In this document: positions 26,452 to 35,636 of the stretch, one piece after another
Numbering within the stretch: position 1 is the stretch's first letter
Layout: every line of letters begins with the position of its first letter
Source of the DNA: Ruoffia halotolerans
Lineage (GTDB): Bacteria > Bacillota > Bacilli > Lactobacillales > Aerococcaceae
Length of the DNA: 64,000 nucleotides
Assembly: GCF_014049385.1 (NCBI RefSeq)
Contig: NZ_JACAOA010000009.1
Coordinates: forward strand, 26,962-90,961
Direction: 5' to 3'
The notes under the pieces: generated by a model
What the model was told of the DNA's origin: nothing
Database searches by the model: none
The model's input: the letters and a program-made list of their open reading frames with translations, nothing else
Translations under genes and position numbers: made by a program

Positions 26452-26748
26452 ATGGAATTATTAAATAAGAATTTATGGATGACTGAAGATGATAATATTG
26501 TAACGATTGGTTTAACTCCTGAATTACAAGATGAAGCAGGAGATATTTCATATGCAAATATCGCTTCATTAGGAAATATTGATGTTGATGATACAGTTAT
26601 TAATGTTGAAGCTTCTAAAGCTGCGATTGAAATACCATCACCTATTCAAGGAAAAGTTATTGAACGTAATGAGAAAGCAGAAGATACACCATCTTTACTT
26701 AATTCTTCAGATACAGCAAATAACTGGGTAGTAAAAATTCAAAAGTAA
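26452..26748 (+). CDS. GcvH-like lipoyl-domain protein
   Basis: 98-residue protein resembling glycine cleavage H protein, but shorter than the usual 125-130. The lipoyl-lysine motif is NVEASKAAIEIPSPIQGKVI with Lys56 the predicted modified residue; the end TANNWVVKIQK matches the GcvH ending NPYGEGWLVKI loosely. No other glycine-cleavage genes are nearby. In Lactobacillales such GcvH-like proteins can act as lipoyl relays or carriers, so that is a plausible role. AGAAGGGTGAT precedes the ATG, 20 bp after rodA. A weak terminator follows. Confidence 0.8.
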   Translation: MELLNKNLWMTEDDNIVTIGLTPELQDEAGDISYANIASLGNIDVDDTVINVEASKAAIEIPSPIQGKVIERNEKAEDTPSLLNSSDTANNWVVKIQK

Positions 26749-26759
26749 AAGATTATGAT

Positions 26760-26816
26760 AATAAAACGGATATTACCTTGATGTATTAATTTTTGGTGAT
26801 GTTCGTTTTATTTTAT
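26760..26816 (+). terminator. Weak terminator after lipoyl-domain gene
   Basis: AATAAAACG (26760-26768) pairs with CGTTTTATT (26804-26812). It has a long loop and a poor U-tract. Confidence 0.45.
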
Positions 26817-26832
26817 ATGAAGGAGGGAAAAG

Positions 26833-27849
26833 ATGGAGTTCCAACAAGTCATGCAACAAATCAATAAGAAACAAATTGATCCAATCTATACGGTTGTCGG
26901 ATCTGAGAATTACCTCAAAAACGAGTTTATGGAAGGCTTGTTTCAACAATTAGGCGGGATCGATGTTTTAGATATCTCACGAATTGACTTACAAGAAGTG
27001 ACGATGAATGACGTTTTGGATGAAGCAGAGATGTTTTCTTTTTTCTCTGATTATCGAGTGCTCATTGTGTCGAATGCAATGTTTTTAAATTCACAAAGTA
27101 AGAATAAATTAAGTGATTCTGAACAAAAAAGATTACTGGGTTATTTAGAAAATCCAAACCAAGCAACTATTCTAATTTTTAATGTTGAAAATCCATCCTT
27201 AGATAAGCGAAAGAAACTGACTAAAAGTTTTAATAAACAAACGAAAATGGTCGATATATCAGAGCTCGATGAAGGTCAAGTAGGGCGGTATGTTCAATCT
27301 TATATAAATAATTTAGATATTTCATTTACACGTGAGGCTGTTGAGGAATTGTTAATTAGGGTAAACTATCAACTAACTAATGCAATGACAGAAGTGAATA
27401 AACTGGAAATATTTGGACAAACTGAAGGTAGAATCACACTCGATTCTGTCCAATCACTTGTTCCACGTACGCTTGAATCAGACGTATTCCAATTAACCAA
27501 TGCCGTAGCGAATAAAAATATTACTCAAGCCATTCAAATTTATCAAGACTTATTATTAATGCGTCATGAACCGATTGCTTTACACGCGTTAATGGTTTCT
27601 CAATTTAGAGTGATTGTCCAGTCAATGATATTAGGTAGACAAGGAATGAATCAAGCCGACATTGCGAAACAGTTAGGCATTCATCCATATCGTGTGAAGC
27701 TTGCACTAACATCAGGAAGATCCTTGCAATTATCAGAATTACTTAATTTTTATGTTGAGATGGCAGAAGTAGATTTTAGAATGAAGACAGGTGTCGGGGA
27801 TAAAGAGACTCACTTTTATATCTTATTATCAAAATTAACTTCTTTATAA
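26833..27849 (+). CDS. holA: DNA polymerase III subunit delta
   Basis: Clamp-loader delta subunit, which opens the sliding clamp; 338 residues, normal length. It begins with the family pattern DPIYTVVGSENYLKNEF, has EMFSFFSDYRVLIVSNAMF, then a C-terminal collar domain with DVFQLTNAVANKN, RHEPIALHALMVSQFRVI and HPYRVKLALTSGRS. It lacks a P-loop, as expected for delta. AAGGAGGG precedes the ATG. It is convergent with rpsT across a shared hairpin; the holA/rpsT pairing is conserved in Firmicutes. Confidence 0.93.
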   Translation: MEFQQVMQQINKKQIDPIYTVVGSENYLKNEFMEGLFQQLGGIDVLDISRIDLQEVTMNDVLDEAEMFSFFSDYRVLIVSNAMFLNSQSKNKLSDSEQKRLLGYLENPNQATILIFNVENPSLDKRKKLTKSFNKQTKMVDISELDEGQVGRYVQSYINNLDISFTREAVEELLIRVNYQLTNAMTEVNKLEIFGQTEGRITLDSVQSLVPRTLESDVFQLTNAVANKNITQAIQIYQDLLLMRHEPIALHALMVSQFRVIVQSMILGRQGMNQADIAKQLGIHPYRVKLALTSGRSLQLSELLNFYVEMAEVDFRMKTGVGDKETHFYILLSKLTSL

Positions 27850-27850
27850 A

Positions 27851-27893
27851 AAAAAACGAAAATGAACTTTTTAAAGTTCATTTTCGTTTTTTT
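27851..27893. terminator. Bidirectional terminator between holA and rpsT
   Basis: 20-bp perfect stem: 27851-27870 pairs with 27873-27892. It is A-rich on one side and T-rich on the other, so it serves both convergent genes. Confidence 0.92.
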
Positions 27894-27916
27894 GTAATCA
27901 AGATAAAGTATCTTAA

Positions 27917-28171
27917 TTATTTATTCATTAAGTTTGCTAATGTAGATTTGTTACGTGCTGCTTTATTTGCGTGGATTAATCCTTTGCCTGCAGTACGGTC
28001 AATTTGTTTAGAAGCTTTTGCGAATAATTCATTCACGTCACCTTCACCAGTTTCTACTGCATTACGAAAATCTTTAATTAATGAACGCATTTTCGAAACT
28101 TGTGCAGTATTACGTTGTTCTTTTACACTTGATTGACGAGCACGTTTAATAGCTGATTTAGAGTTTGCCAT
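27917..28171 (-). CDS. rpsT: 30S ribosomal protein S20
   Basis: Primary 16S rRNA-binding protein, 84 residues, nearly all helical and basic. It begins MANSKSAIKRARQSSVKEQR and ends GLIHANKAARNKSTLANLMNK, the S20 pattern. ATG at 28171 is chosen because GAGGTG ends 6 bases upstream and the N-terminus matches the family; the longer GTG reading (MTP extension) would start inside the SD. Confidence 0.97.
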   Translation of the reverse strand: MANSKSAIKRARQSSVKEQRNTAQVSKMRSLIKDFRNAVETGEGDVNELFAKASKQIDRTAGKGLIHANKAARNKSTLANLMNK

Positions 28172-28206
28172 TGGTGTCACCTCTTTCTTACTGATTTCAT
28201 TTGTCT

Positions 28207-28235
28207 AGTATATAAGCATTTGCTAACTTAGTCAA
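28207..28235 (-). promoter_or_regulatory. rpsT promoter
   Basis: On the minus strand, TTGACT (28235-28230), a 17-bp spacer and TATACT (28212-28207). Confidence 0.75.
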
Positions 28236-28337
28236 CAAACATTATTATACAATAAAATAGAAGAGTGATGCAATCTTTTTTTGTTTGTTTTAAATGAGAT
28301 AATAAGAGAAGATTGCTTAAACACATATATAAACATA

Positions 28338-28367
28338 TTGAAACAAAGAAGTAGAATTTTATATTAT
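28338..28367 (+). promoter_or_regulatory. uvrB promoter
   Basis: TTGAAA (28338-28343), an 18-bp spacer and TATTAT (28362-28367). The start of transcription should be about 28374, just upstream of the LexA box. Confidence 0.5.
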
Positions 28368-28388
28368 TATAGAGTATTATGGATTAAG

Positions 28389-28402
28389 CGAATAAATGTT
28401 CG
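28389..28402. promoter_or_regulatory. LexA (DinR) box at uvrB
   Basis: CGAATAAATGTTCG matches the Bacillus-type SOS box CGAAC-N4-GTTCG with one change. It lies between the promoter and the uvrB SD, where bound LexA would block elongation. uvrB is a standard SOS gene. Confidence 0.55.
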
Positions 28403-28421
28403 GTTAATGAGGAGGCAGAAA

Positions 28422-30416
28422 ATGGATAAGTTTAAATTAATTTCTCAGTATGAGCCAAACGGTGATCAACCTCAAGCAATTAAAGAGTTAGTTAATGGAT
28501 TAAATAATGGTGAAAAAGAACAAGTTCTATTAGGCGCAACTGGAACAGGAAAGACGTTTACGATTGCCAATGTAATTAAAGAAGTAAATAAACCTACTTT
28601 AGTTTTAGCACACAATAAAACTTTAGCAGGTCAACTGTATAGTGAATTATTAGAGTTTTTCCCAGAGAATTCAATCGAATACTTTGTGTCTTACTATGAT
28701 TACTATCAACCTGAGGCTTATGTTCCATCATCGGATTCATATATTGAAAAAGAAGCAATGGTCAATGATGAAATTGATAAGCTACGACATTCCGCTTCAT
28801 CCGCATTATTGGAGCGGCGAGATGTTATTGTTGTCGCATCAGTTTCTTGTATTTACGGGTTAGTGGATCCAGAGATGTATCGTAACCAAGTTTTATCAAT
28901 TAGAAAAGGGCAAGAAGTATCGCGCGAGGAAGTATTGCGGCAGTTAATTGACATGCAGTTTGTTAGAAATGACATTGACTTTCAGCGGGGAACTTTTAGA
29001 GTCCGTGGAGATGTGGTTGAAGTGTTCTTAGCTTCGCGTGATAGTGAAGTGATTCGAATTGAATTTTTCGGTGACGAAATTGATAGAATTCGCGAAGTAG
29101 ATGTAATGACAGGCGAGATTAAAAATGACGTCGATCATTACCCTATCTATCCCGCAACTCACTTTGTGGCTGACCAAGAACAAACATTACAAGCTGTTAA
29201 TACGATTAAAGCGGAGTTAGAAGAGAGATTAGAAGAATTGCGTTCTGAGAATAAACTCTTAGAAGCACAACGTTTAGAACAACGGACGACCTATGATTTA
29301 GAAATGCTCCTTGAGATGGGGTATTGTAATGGGATTGAGAACTATTCAAGACATATGGATGGGCGAGCGCCTGGAGAGCAGCCTTATACGTTAATTGATT
29401 TCTTCCCAGATGATTTCTTGATCGTAGTAGACGAGTCACATATGACGATGCCACAAATTCGAGGGATGTATAATGGGGACCGTGCTCGGAAGCAACAATT
29501 AATTGATTATGGTTTCAGATTACCTAGTGCTCTAGACAATAGACCACTAAAGTTAGAAGAGTTTGAAAAGCATGTCAACCAAATCATCTATATTTCAGCT
29601 ACACCAGGTCCATATGAATTAGAACATACTGATGACGAATATGTTGAGCAAATTATTCGCCCAACTGGTTTATTAGACCCAGTGGTTGAGGTCCGACCAA
29701 TTAAAGGTCAGATTGATGATTTAATTCAAGAAATTACGAAACGAATTGAACGTGATGAGCGTGTATTTATTACGACCTTGACGAAGAAAATGTCTGAAGA
29801 CTTAACGGACTACCTTAAAGAAGTCGATATTAAAGTCAAATACTTACATAGTGATATTAAAACTTTAGAAAGAACGGAAATTATTCGTGATCTAAGGTTA
29901 GGTATCTTTGATGTCCTTATTGGTATTAATTTACTAAGAGAGGGGATTGACGTACCAGAAGTGTCGCTTGTTGCCATCTTAGATGCGGATAAGGAAGGGT
30001 TCTTACGCGGTGAGCGTGCATTAATCCAAACGATTGGACGTGCGGCTCGTAACGAGAATGGTCAAGTGATTATGTATGCAGATAAAATGACGGACTCAAT
30101 GACAAAAGCCATTGAAGAAACTGAGCGTCGTCGTAAAATTCAAATTGCTTATAACAAAGAACATGGCATCACGCCAAAAACGATTAAGAAAGAAGTTCGT
30201 GATCTTATTCGAATTACGCATGAAGTTGAAGGTGAAGAACAAGAAGAGAATATCTTAGCTCAATTCAAACAACTGTCTCGTCTTCAACGTGAAGAAGAGC
30301 TTGAGCGACTTGAGATGGAGATGCGTCAATACGCTAAAGATTTAAACTTTGAAGCGGCAGCTGATTTAAGAGATATAGTTATGGAACTTAAAGCGACTTT
30401 CTTTAAACGAAAATAA
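28422..30416 (+). CDS. uvrB: Excinuclease ABC subunit B
   Basis: Damage-verification helicase of nucleotide excision repair, 664 residues. The Walker A is GATGTGKT at 38-45. The beta-hairpin region [20 protein letters not shown] is present, then [20 protein letters not shown] and the helicase-C motif [17 protein letters not shown]. The C-terminal UvrC-binding UVR motif is [23 protein letters not shown] 28422 follows GAGGAGG. The upstream 47 in-frame codons run through the promoter and LexA box and are not coding. Confidence 0.97.
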   Translation: MDKFKLISQYEPNGDQPQAIKELVNGLNNGEKEQVLLGATGTGKTFTIANVIKEVNKPTLVLAHNKTLAGQLYSELLEFFPENSIEYFVSYYDYYQPEAYVPSSDSYIEKEAMVNDEIDKLRHSASSALLERRDVIVVASVSCIYGLVDPEMYRNQVLSIRKGQEVSREEVLRQLIDMQFVRNDIDFQRGTFRVRGDVVEVFLASRDSEVIRIEFFGDEIDRIREVDVMTGEIKNDVDHYPIYPATHFVADQEQTLQAVNTIKAELEERLEELRSENKLLEAQRLEQRTTYDLEMLLEMGYCNGIENYSRHMDGRAPGEQPYTLIDFFPDDFLIVVDESHMTMPQIRGMYNGDRARKQQLIDYGFRLPSALDNRPLKLEEFEKHVNQIIYISATPGPYELEHTDDEYVEQIIRPTGLLDPVVEVRPIKGQIDDLIQEITKRIERDERVFITTLTKKMSEDLTDYLKEVDIKVKYLHSDIKTLERTEIIRDLRLGIFDVLIGINLLREGIDVPEVSLVAILDADKEGFLRGERALIQTIGRAARNENGQVIMYADKMTDSMTKAIEETERRRKIQIAYNKEHGITPKTIKKEVRDLIRITHEVEGEEQEENILAQFKQLSRLQREEELERLEMEMRQYAKDLNFEAAADLRDIVMELKATFFKRK

Positions 30417-30425
30417 TTAAAATTA

Positions 30426-30476
30426 GGACAAAATACTTTTGACTACTTGATAGTCTGAAGTGTTTTGTTCTTTTTT
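30426..30476 (+). terminator. Terminator after uvrB
   Basis: GGACAAAATACTT (30426-30438) pairs with AAGTGTTTTGTTC (30458-30470), with inner GACTA/TAGTC, then TTTTTT. Confidence 0.88.
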
Positions 30477-30617
30477 ATATTTTAAACTTTTTAATTCAAA
30501 TTTACTCATTAGAGAAAATTTGAATTAATTAAGATAAAAGTAGATTTAGCCTTTTATAATAATAATGCTTCCTATATAATAATTTATTGAGGTCATTCTT
30601 AATGAGGAGGTAATATA

Positions 30618-32672
30618 ATGCGACAAAAGAAGAGAGTGCAAAGTTTTGATGGCTTAAAAGGTTTAGCGATTATGGCCGTCGTTGCTTATCATTTATTCCC
30701 TTCCATAATACCAGGCGGTTTTTTCATGGTGAATACATTTCTTGTTATTGGAGGGTTCTTTTTTGCAAGAAATATTGAGAAAGTTCAGCCGGTTAAAGCA
30801 TCAATTCAATGGAAAGCGATCGGAAAGTATCTACTACATACGATAGAGAGGCTCTTTATACCACTCTTGTGGCTCTTAATATTTATCGTTGTCGGCTTAT
30901 ATTTGATATATCCAACAGAATTACGACATATTCAGAGTGATATATTTTCTGGGTTGTTTTTTGTAAATAATATTTATCAAATAGTGACGGATCAATCTTA
31001 TTTTGTACAAATGTCAGATGCATCGCCGTTTACTCATCTTTGGTATAATGCGATTCACTTACAATCAGTTCTAATCGCAACCGGTATCATCTTACTATTA
31101 CAAAGATTAAAACTATCGATTCCTTCTAAAGGAATTATTTGGCTTTTTATTGTTTTGCTCAGTCATGTAGCCATCTTATTCTTATATACACCAGGTGCGG
31201 ATCCAACGCGTGTTTATTACGGTATTGAAACCCGCTTTGCATCATTTGCAATTGGTGTAGCTGCAGCTTACATCACACCGACCATTTTAAATTTATTTTA
31301 TAAATCTAGAATCAAACTGTTTGTATACAATTTAATAGCAATATTGTCTGCAGGGGGAATGATTTGGATTGTGTTCACTCAATCAGATCAAAAGGAAGCA
31401 ACGTATCTACTGTGGATGTCAGTATTTAATGTGTTGAGTATGTTACTCGTATTTTCAATTACTGTAGGGGCACCGACGGTGACAAGTTGGCTAAGTTTAA
31501 AACCACTGCATCTTATTGGTAAAAGGTCATATTCATACTATCTATGGTATTACCCAATTATTGTCTTTTACTTAGCATTTTACCGTGAATTAGGAGAAAA
31601 CATTACCATAGTCAATGTCTTATCTCTGATTACATTAGCAATTGTTGGGGAAATTTTTTACCGTATTATTGAAAGCGGGGGCGTGAGAATTTGGTTTGGT
31701 TCTTCATTCAACTTTAAAGAAGATGCGGAAGATATCGGTCATATGATTGATCAGAGAAAATTCCTCCAGCCTAAGTTATTCATCTTTATTGCTTACGTCG
31801 CCTTGATGGTTTTATTTGTTCAAGGACTTATCTATTCAGCTGATAATAAACGTGTGTCTTTATTCGAATTAGAATATCAAGCTTTTCAGACGAAACCTAA
31901 CTTATTGAATACGACGTATTCATTAAGTCAGCCGATTATCCAAGTTGATGAAGATTTAGACCAAGTGGATGATACATTTGAGACGGTCTTCGTTAACGAG
32001 TTAGAAGTTGAAGATCCTGTAGAAGCATTACAAAATATTTATTTTGAACAAGAAACATTGTCAGCGGAACTTCAAGAACTCATTGCTGAGAACCAAGAAG
32101 TGTTTGATGAATTTGAAGATTTAAATCCAATTGTATTCGATGAGTTGACGCCACAAGAATTATTATTTGCCACTGATGTGCCAGTAACTTTCTTTGGAGA
32201 TTCTATCGCTTTACACTTTACACCGAAAGTAGACGAAATTTTCTGGAATGGAAATATCTATGGCCAAGGAAGCTTGCAATTGTGGGATGCAAATGACATC
32301 TTACGTGATATGGTACGTGATGGCGAAGTTCAAGAAAATTTAGTCGTGGTCCTTGGAACGAACGCAGGATTGGATCAAGAAGGAATGGATGAATTGATGT
32401 CCATTGCGGGAGAAGAGCGGAATGTATTCTTTGTTAATACAAACTCACGAGTGATGCACATTCAAAACGTGAATGACACAATTAAAGATACGGCTAAAAA
32501 ATATGCAAATGCCTACGAAGTTGATTGGTATAACTATCAACAAGGTAATCCTGACTGGTATACAGAAGATGAAGTCCATCACACACCAGAAGGAATGGAA
32601 CACTTTGCTGTAATTGTCACTCAAACGATGTTTGAACATTTACCAGAGGAAACAATTGAAGAAATTGAATAA
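30618..32672 (+). CDS. oatA: OatA-like peptidoglycan O-acetyltransferase
   Basis: Two-domain acyltransferase, 684 residues. The N-terminal acyltransferase-3 domain (about 1-360) has about ten membrane segments and opens SFDGLKGLAIMAVVAYHLFP. After a final membrane segment comes a Glu/Asp-rich linker (about 430-520) and an extracellular SGNH-like domain with FFGDSIALHF (Ser529), VVLGTNAG (block with Asn) and DEVHHTPEG (Asp651, His654), giving a complete Ser-Asp-His triad. It probably O-acetylates muramic acid and so confers lysozyme resistance, although teichoic-acid acyltransferases share this layout. GAGGAGG precedes the ATG. Confidence 0.85.
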   Translation: MRQKKRVQSFDGLKGLAIMAVVAYHLFPSIIPGGFFMVNTFLVIGGFFFARNIEKVQPVKASIQWKAIGKYLLHTIERLFIPLLWLLIFIVVGLYLIYPTELRHIQSDIFSGLFFVNNIYQIVTDQSYFVQMSDASPFTHLWYNAIHLQSVLIATGIILLLQRLKLSIPSKGIIWLFIVLLSHVAILFLYTPGADPTRVYYGIETRFASFAIGVAAAYITPTILNLFYKSRIKLFVYNLIAILSAGGMIWIVFTQSDQKEATYLLWMSVFNVLSMLLVFSITVGAPTVTSWLSLKPLHLIGKRSYSYYLWYYPIIVFYLAFYRELGENITIVNVLSLITLAIVGEIFYRIIESGGVRIWFGSSFNFKEDAEDIGHMIDQRKFLQPKLFIFIAYVALMVLFVQGLIYSADNKRVSLFELEYQAFQTKPNLLNTTYSLSQPIIQVDEDLDQVDDTFETVFVNELEVEDPVEALQNIYFEQETLSAELQELIAENQEVFDEFEDLNPIVFDELTPQELLFATDVPVTFFGDSIALHFTPKVDEIFWNGNIYGQGSLQLWDANDILRDMVRDGEVQENLVVVLGTNAGLDQEGMDELMSIAGEERNVFFVNTNSRVMHIQNVNDTIKDTAKKYANAYEVDWYNYQQGNPDWYTEDEVHHTPEGMEHFAVIVTQTMFEHLPEETIEEIE

Positions 32673-32678
32673 AAATTC

Positions 32679-32707
32679 TTGCATTCACTTGCCATATAGT
32701 GTAAATT
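32679..32707 (+). promoter_or_regulatory. Possible rpsO promoter
   Basis: TTGCAT (32679-32684), a 17-bp spacer and TAAATT (32702-32707). Confidence 0.4.
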
Positions 32708-32713
32708 ATACCA

Positions 32714-32830
32714 AGTGGTAATCTAGCATTGTAAAAGTGTATGGAATACTATATAGTACCTATGCTCAGTTCAGCGAATCACCAACGCTTTTCTTGGCAT
32801 CAGGGATAAAAAAGAAAGAGGTGAAATGAG
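32714..32830 (+). promoter_or_regulatory. Long rpsO leader, possible autoregulatory RNA
   Basis: About 115 untranslated bases with several palindromic segments (such as GGTACTATATAGTACC-like pairing near 32746-32760). S15 represses its own mRNA in several bacteria through leader structure, so a similar role is possible. No known motif was identified. Confidence 0.25.
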
Positions 32831-33100
32831 ATGGCTTTATCAAAAGAACGTAAAACAGAAATCATGAGAGAATTTGCTACTCACGAAGGGGACACTGGTT
32901 CTCCAGAAGTACAAATTGCTGTGTTAACCGCTGATATTAACTCATTAAACGAGCATATCCGCGAGCATAAAAAAGATTTCCATTCATACCGTGGACTAAT
33001 GAAAAAAATTGGTCACCGTCGTAACTTATTAGCGTACTTACGTAACAAAGACGTAGCACGTTACCGCGAATTAATCCAACGTTTAGGATTACGTCGCTAA
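32831..33100 (+). CDS. rpsO: 30S ribosomal protein S15
   Basis: Binds 16S rRNA early in assembly of the platform. 89 residues, exact family length. The signatures are [39 protein letters not shown], then [20 protein letters not shown] and the conserved basic end LGLRR. AAAGAGGTG precedes the ATG. It is followed by its own terminator and then pnp, the conserved rpsO-pnp order. Confidence 0.98.
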   Translation: MALSKERKTEIMREFATHEGDTGSPEVQIAVLTADINSLNEHIREHKKDFHSYRGLMKKIGHRRNLLAYLRNKDVARYRELIQRLGLRR

Positions 33101-33109
33101 TATGATATT

Positions 33110-33146
33110 AACTTCCGTTTCAGTAATGAAATGGAAGTTTTTTTGT
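33110..33146 (+). terminator. Terminator after rpsO
   Basis: AACTTCC (33110-33116) pairs with GGAAGTT (33133-33139), with inner TTTCA/TGAAA, followed by T7. Confidence 0.85.
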
Positions 33147-33195
33147 AGATAATTATAATATATTGCCCTTTATGAGCGCAATTATATAGAGAATA

Positions 33196-33204
33196 TGCTA
33201 AACT
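33196..33204 (+). promoter_or_regulatory. Extended -10 promoter of pnp
   Basis: TGCTAAACT. The predicted transcript start falls at about 33211, the first base of the long-range stem in the leader. Confidence 0.45.
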
Positions 33205-33210
33205 AATTAG

Positions 33211-33343
33211 TGTGTGTTTTGGTAATTATCAATATTGGTAGATCTACTATACAAGTATGAGTTCGTGACAAGTTGCGTCTCGAGTTGATATTTGTTTAGT
33301 AGTTCTCCAAAACACACAATTTATTAATCAAAGGAGAGATACC
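33211..33343 (+). promoter_or_regulatory. Structured pnp leader closed by a 12-bp stem
   Basis: TGTGTGTTTTGG (33211-33222) pairs perfectly with CCAAAACACACA (33307-33318), enclosing 84 bases that can form further pairs (CTACTA with TAGTAG; GTAGATCTAC is self-complementary; TATCAA with TTGATA is an alternative). The SD (AAAGGAGAG) lies outside the stem. In E. coli a pnp leader duplex is cut by RNase III and then attacked by PNPase to autoregulate pnp. A parallel system here is inference. Confidence 0.6.
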
Positions 33344-35446
33344 ATGTTTGAAAAACATGTTTTTGAAACAACAATTGGTGGACGCCCACTGTCAGTTGAA
33401 ATTGGCGAATTTGCTCGACAAGCGAATGGAGCAGTCCTAGTAAGATACGGAGATACCGTTGTATTATCTACAGCAGTAGCTTCAAGTAGACCTGTAGACG
33501 GGAACTTCTTCCCCTTAACTGTGAACTACGAAGAGAAAAAATATTCAGTAGGTAAAATCCCTGGTGGATTTATTAAGCGTGAAGGTCGCCCGTCAGAGAA
33601 TGCGACATTAACTGCACGTCTGATTGACCGCCCAATTCGTCCAATGTTCCCAGACGGGGTGCGTAACGAAATTCAAATCGTCAATACAGTATTATCTGTA
33701 GACCAAGATTGCTCACCAGAAATGACAGCAATGTTAGGTTCATCATTAGCCCTAGGTGTATCAGATATTCCGTTTAACGGACCTATTGCAGGTGTTAATG
33801 TTGGTCGTGTAGAGGGAGAACTAGTAATTAACCCAGCGACTGAACAAAGCGCCCAGTCTGATATCCACTTAACAGTTGCAGGTACTAGTCAAGCAATTAA
33901 CATGGTTGAGTCAAGTGCGGAAGAAGTACCAGAAGATGAGATGCTTGAAGCATTATTATTCGGTCACCGTGCAATTAAAGAAATTAACGAATTCCAAGCG
34001 AATATTATTGAACAAATCGGTAAAGAGAAATTCGAATTAACAATTGTACAAAATGATGAAGAAATCATGGAAGAAATTTCTGGACGTTATCGTGAAGCCA
34101 TGATTGAAGCAATTAAAACAGAGGAGAAAAAAGCGCGTGAAGATGCGATTGCTTTAGTTATGCAAGGGGCTGTAACTTATTATGAAGAATTACATGCTGA
34201 AAACCCAAAAAAAGATGAAGTTCTTTCAGCTGTTAACGCTGCATTACAAGCCCTAGAAAAAGAAGTTGTGCGTCATTTAATTACAGCGGATCGTATCCGT
34301 CCTGATGGCCGTAAAGTGGACCAAATTCGTCCATTAGCTTCTCGTGTAGGCTTATTACCACGTACTCACGGATCTGGTTTATTCACACGTGGACAAACCC
34401 AAGCATTAACAGTAGCGACATTAGCACCTCTAGGAGAGCATCAAATTATTGATGGCTTAGGTATTGAAGAGTCTAAACGCTTTATTCACCACTATAACTT
34501 CCCACCATATTCAGTAGGTGAAACTGGACGTATGGGTAGCGCGGGACGTCGTGAAGTAGGACACGGTGCCTTAGGTGAACGTGCGCTTGCACAAATTATT
34601 CCAGATGAAGATGTATTCCCATATACGATTCGTTTAGTATCAGAAGTATTAGAATCTAACGGTTCATCTTCACAAGCAAGTATTTGTGCTGGAACATTAG
34701 CATTAATGGACGCAGGTGTACCTATTAAAGCACCAGTCGCAGGTATCGCAATGGGATTAGTTATGGATGGCGACAACTATACAATTCTAACTGATATCCA
34801 AGGTCTAGAAGATGCTCTAGGAGATATGGACTTCAAAGTAGCGGGAACTGAAAAAGGAATCACTGCTTTACAAATGGATATTAAAATCGAAGGAATTACA
34901 GAGCAAATTTTAAATGAAGCGTTAGTTCAAGCACGTCAAGCTCGATTAGCAATTCTAGAAGAATTAACTTCGACAATTTCTGAACCAAGAACAGAGTTAA
35001 GCCCTTACGCTCCTAAGATTGAAATGATTCAAATTAAACCAGATAAGATTAAAGTTGTTATCGGTCGTGGTGGAGATACAATCAATAAGATTATTGATGA
35101 AACAGGCGTTAAAATTGATATTGATGATGAAGGTAATGTAAGTATTGCCTCTACGGATCAAGCAATGATTAACCGTGCTAAAGAAATTATCGAACAATTA
35201 ACACATGAAGTTAAAGCGGGAGAAATTTACGAAGGTACCGTTAAACGTATTGAGAAATTTGGTGCTTTTGTTGAGATTTTACCTGGTAAAGATGGTTTAG
35301 TTCATATATCTGAATTAGAGCATCACCGTGTAGGTAAAGTTGAAGATGTTATAGCATTGAATGATAAAGTTAAAGTCTGCGTTCAAGAAATTGACGATAA
35401 AGGACGGATTAACCTATCTCGTAAAGCTTTAATCGACAAAGAATAA
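33344..35446 (+). CDS. pnp: Polyribonucleotide nucleotidyltransferase (PNPase)
   Basis: Phosphorolytic 3'-5' exoribonuclease, 700 residues, a trimer. There are two RNase PH domains (first opens with [20 protein letters not shown]; second with [13 protein letters not shown] and [20 protein letters not shown]), joined by an all-helical linker. Then come the KH domain ([19 protein letters not shown]) and the S1 domain ([20 protein letters not shown]). All are intact and in order. AAAGGAGAG precedes the ATG. It is adjacent to rnjB, so two RNA-decay enzymes are neighbours. Confidence 0.98.
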   Translation: MFEKHVFETTIGGRPLSVEIGEFARQANGAVLVRYGDTVVLSTAVASSRPVDGNFFPLTVNYEEKKYSVGKIPGGFIKREGRPSENATLTARLIDRPIRPMFPDGVRNEIQIVNTVLSVDQDCSPEMTAMLGSSLALGVSDIPFNGPIAGVNVGRVEGELVINPATEQSAQSDIHLTVAGTSQAINMVESSAEEVPEDEMLEALLFGHRAIKEINEFQANIIEQIGKEKFELTIVQNDEEIMEEISGRYREAMIEAIKTEEKKAREDAIALVMQGAVTYYEELHAENPKKDEVLSAVNAALQALEKEVVRHLITADRIRPDGRKVDQIRPLASRVGLLPRTHGSGLFTRGQTQALTVATLAPLGEHQIIDGLGIEESKRFIHHYNFPPYSVGETGRMGSAGRREVGHGALGERALAQIIPDEDVFPYTIRLVSEVLESNGSSSQASICAGTLALMDAGVPIKAPVAGIAMGLVMDGDNYTILTDIQGLEDALGDMDFKVAGTEKGITALQMDIKIEGITEQILNEALVQARQARLAILEELTSTISEPRTELSPYAPKIEMIQIKPDKIKVVIGRGGDTINKIIDETGVKIDIDDEGNVSIASTDQAMINRAKEIIEQLTHEVKAGEIYEGTVKRIEKFGAFVEILPGKDGLVHISELEHHRVGKVEDVIALNDKVKVCVQEIDDKGRINLSRKALIDKE

Positions 35447-35460
35447 CACATACTATTAAG

Positions 35461-35498
35461 AGACAAGTTTCACAAAAGGAAACTTGTCTTTTTTTTTT
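35461..35498 (+). terminator. Terminator after pnp
   Basis: AGACAAGTTTC (35461-35471) pairs with GAAACTTGTCT (35479-35489), followed by a long T-run. Confidence 0.9.
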
Positions 35499-35578
35499 CT
35501 AAATAACTGCGGTATTGATTCATGATAACGATCAATTTGAAATATTGGAGAAGCAATTTTTTATTTTATTCCTAACTG

Positions 35579-35587
35579 TGCTATAAT
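35579..35587 (+). promoter_or_regulatory. Extended -10 promoter of rnjB
   Basis: TGCTATAAT, a consensus extended -10, 50 bp ahead of rnjB. Confidence 0.6.
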
Positions 35588-35636
35588 GTGATAAGTATAT
35601 TATCAAAATGAAACTAACTAAATAAAGAGGTGTCTA

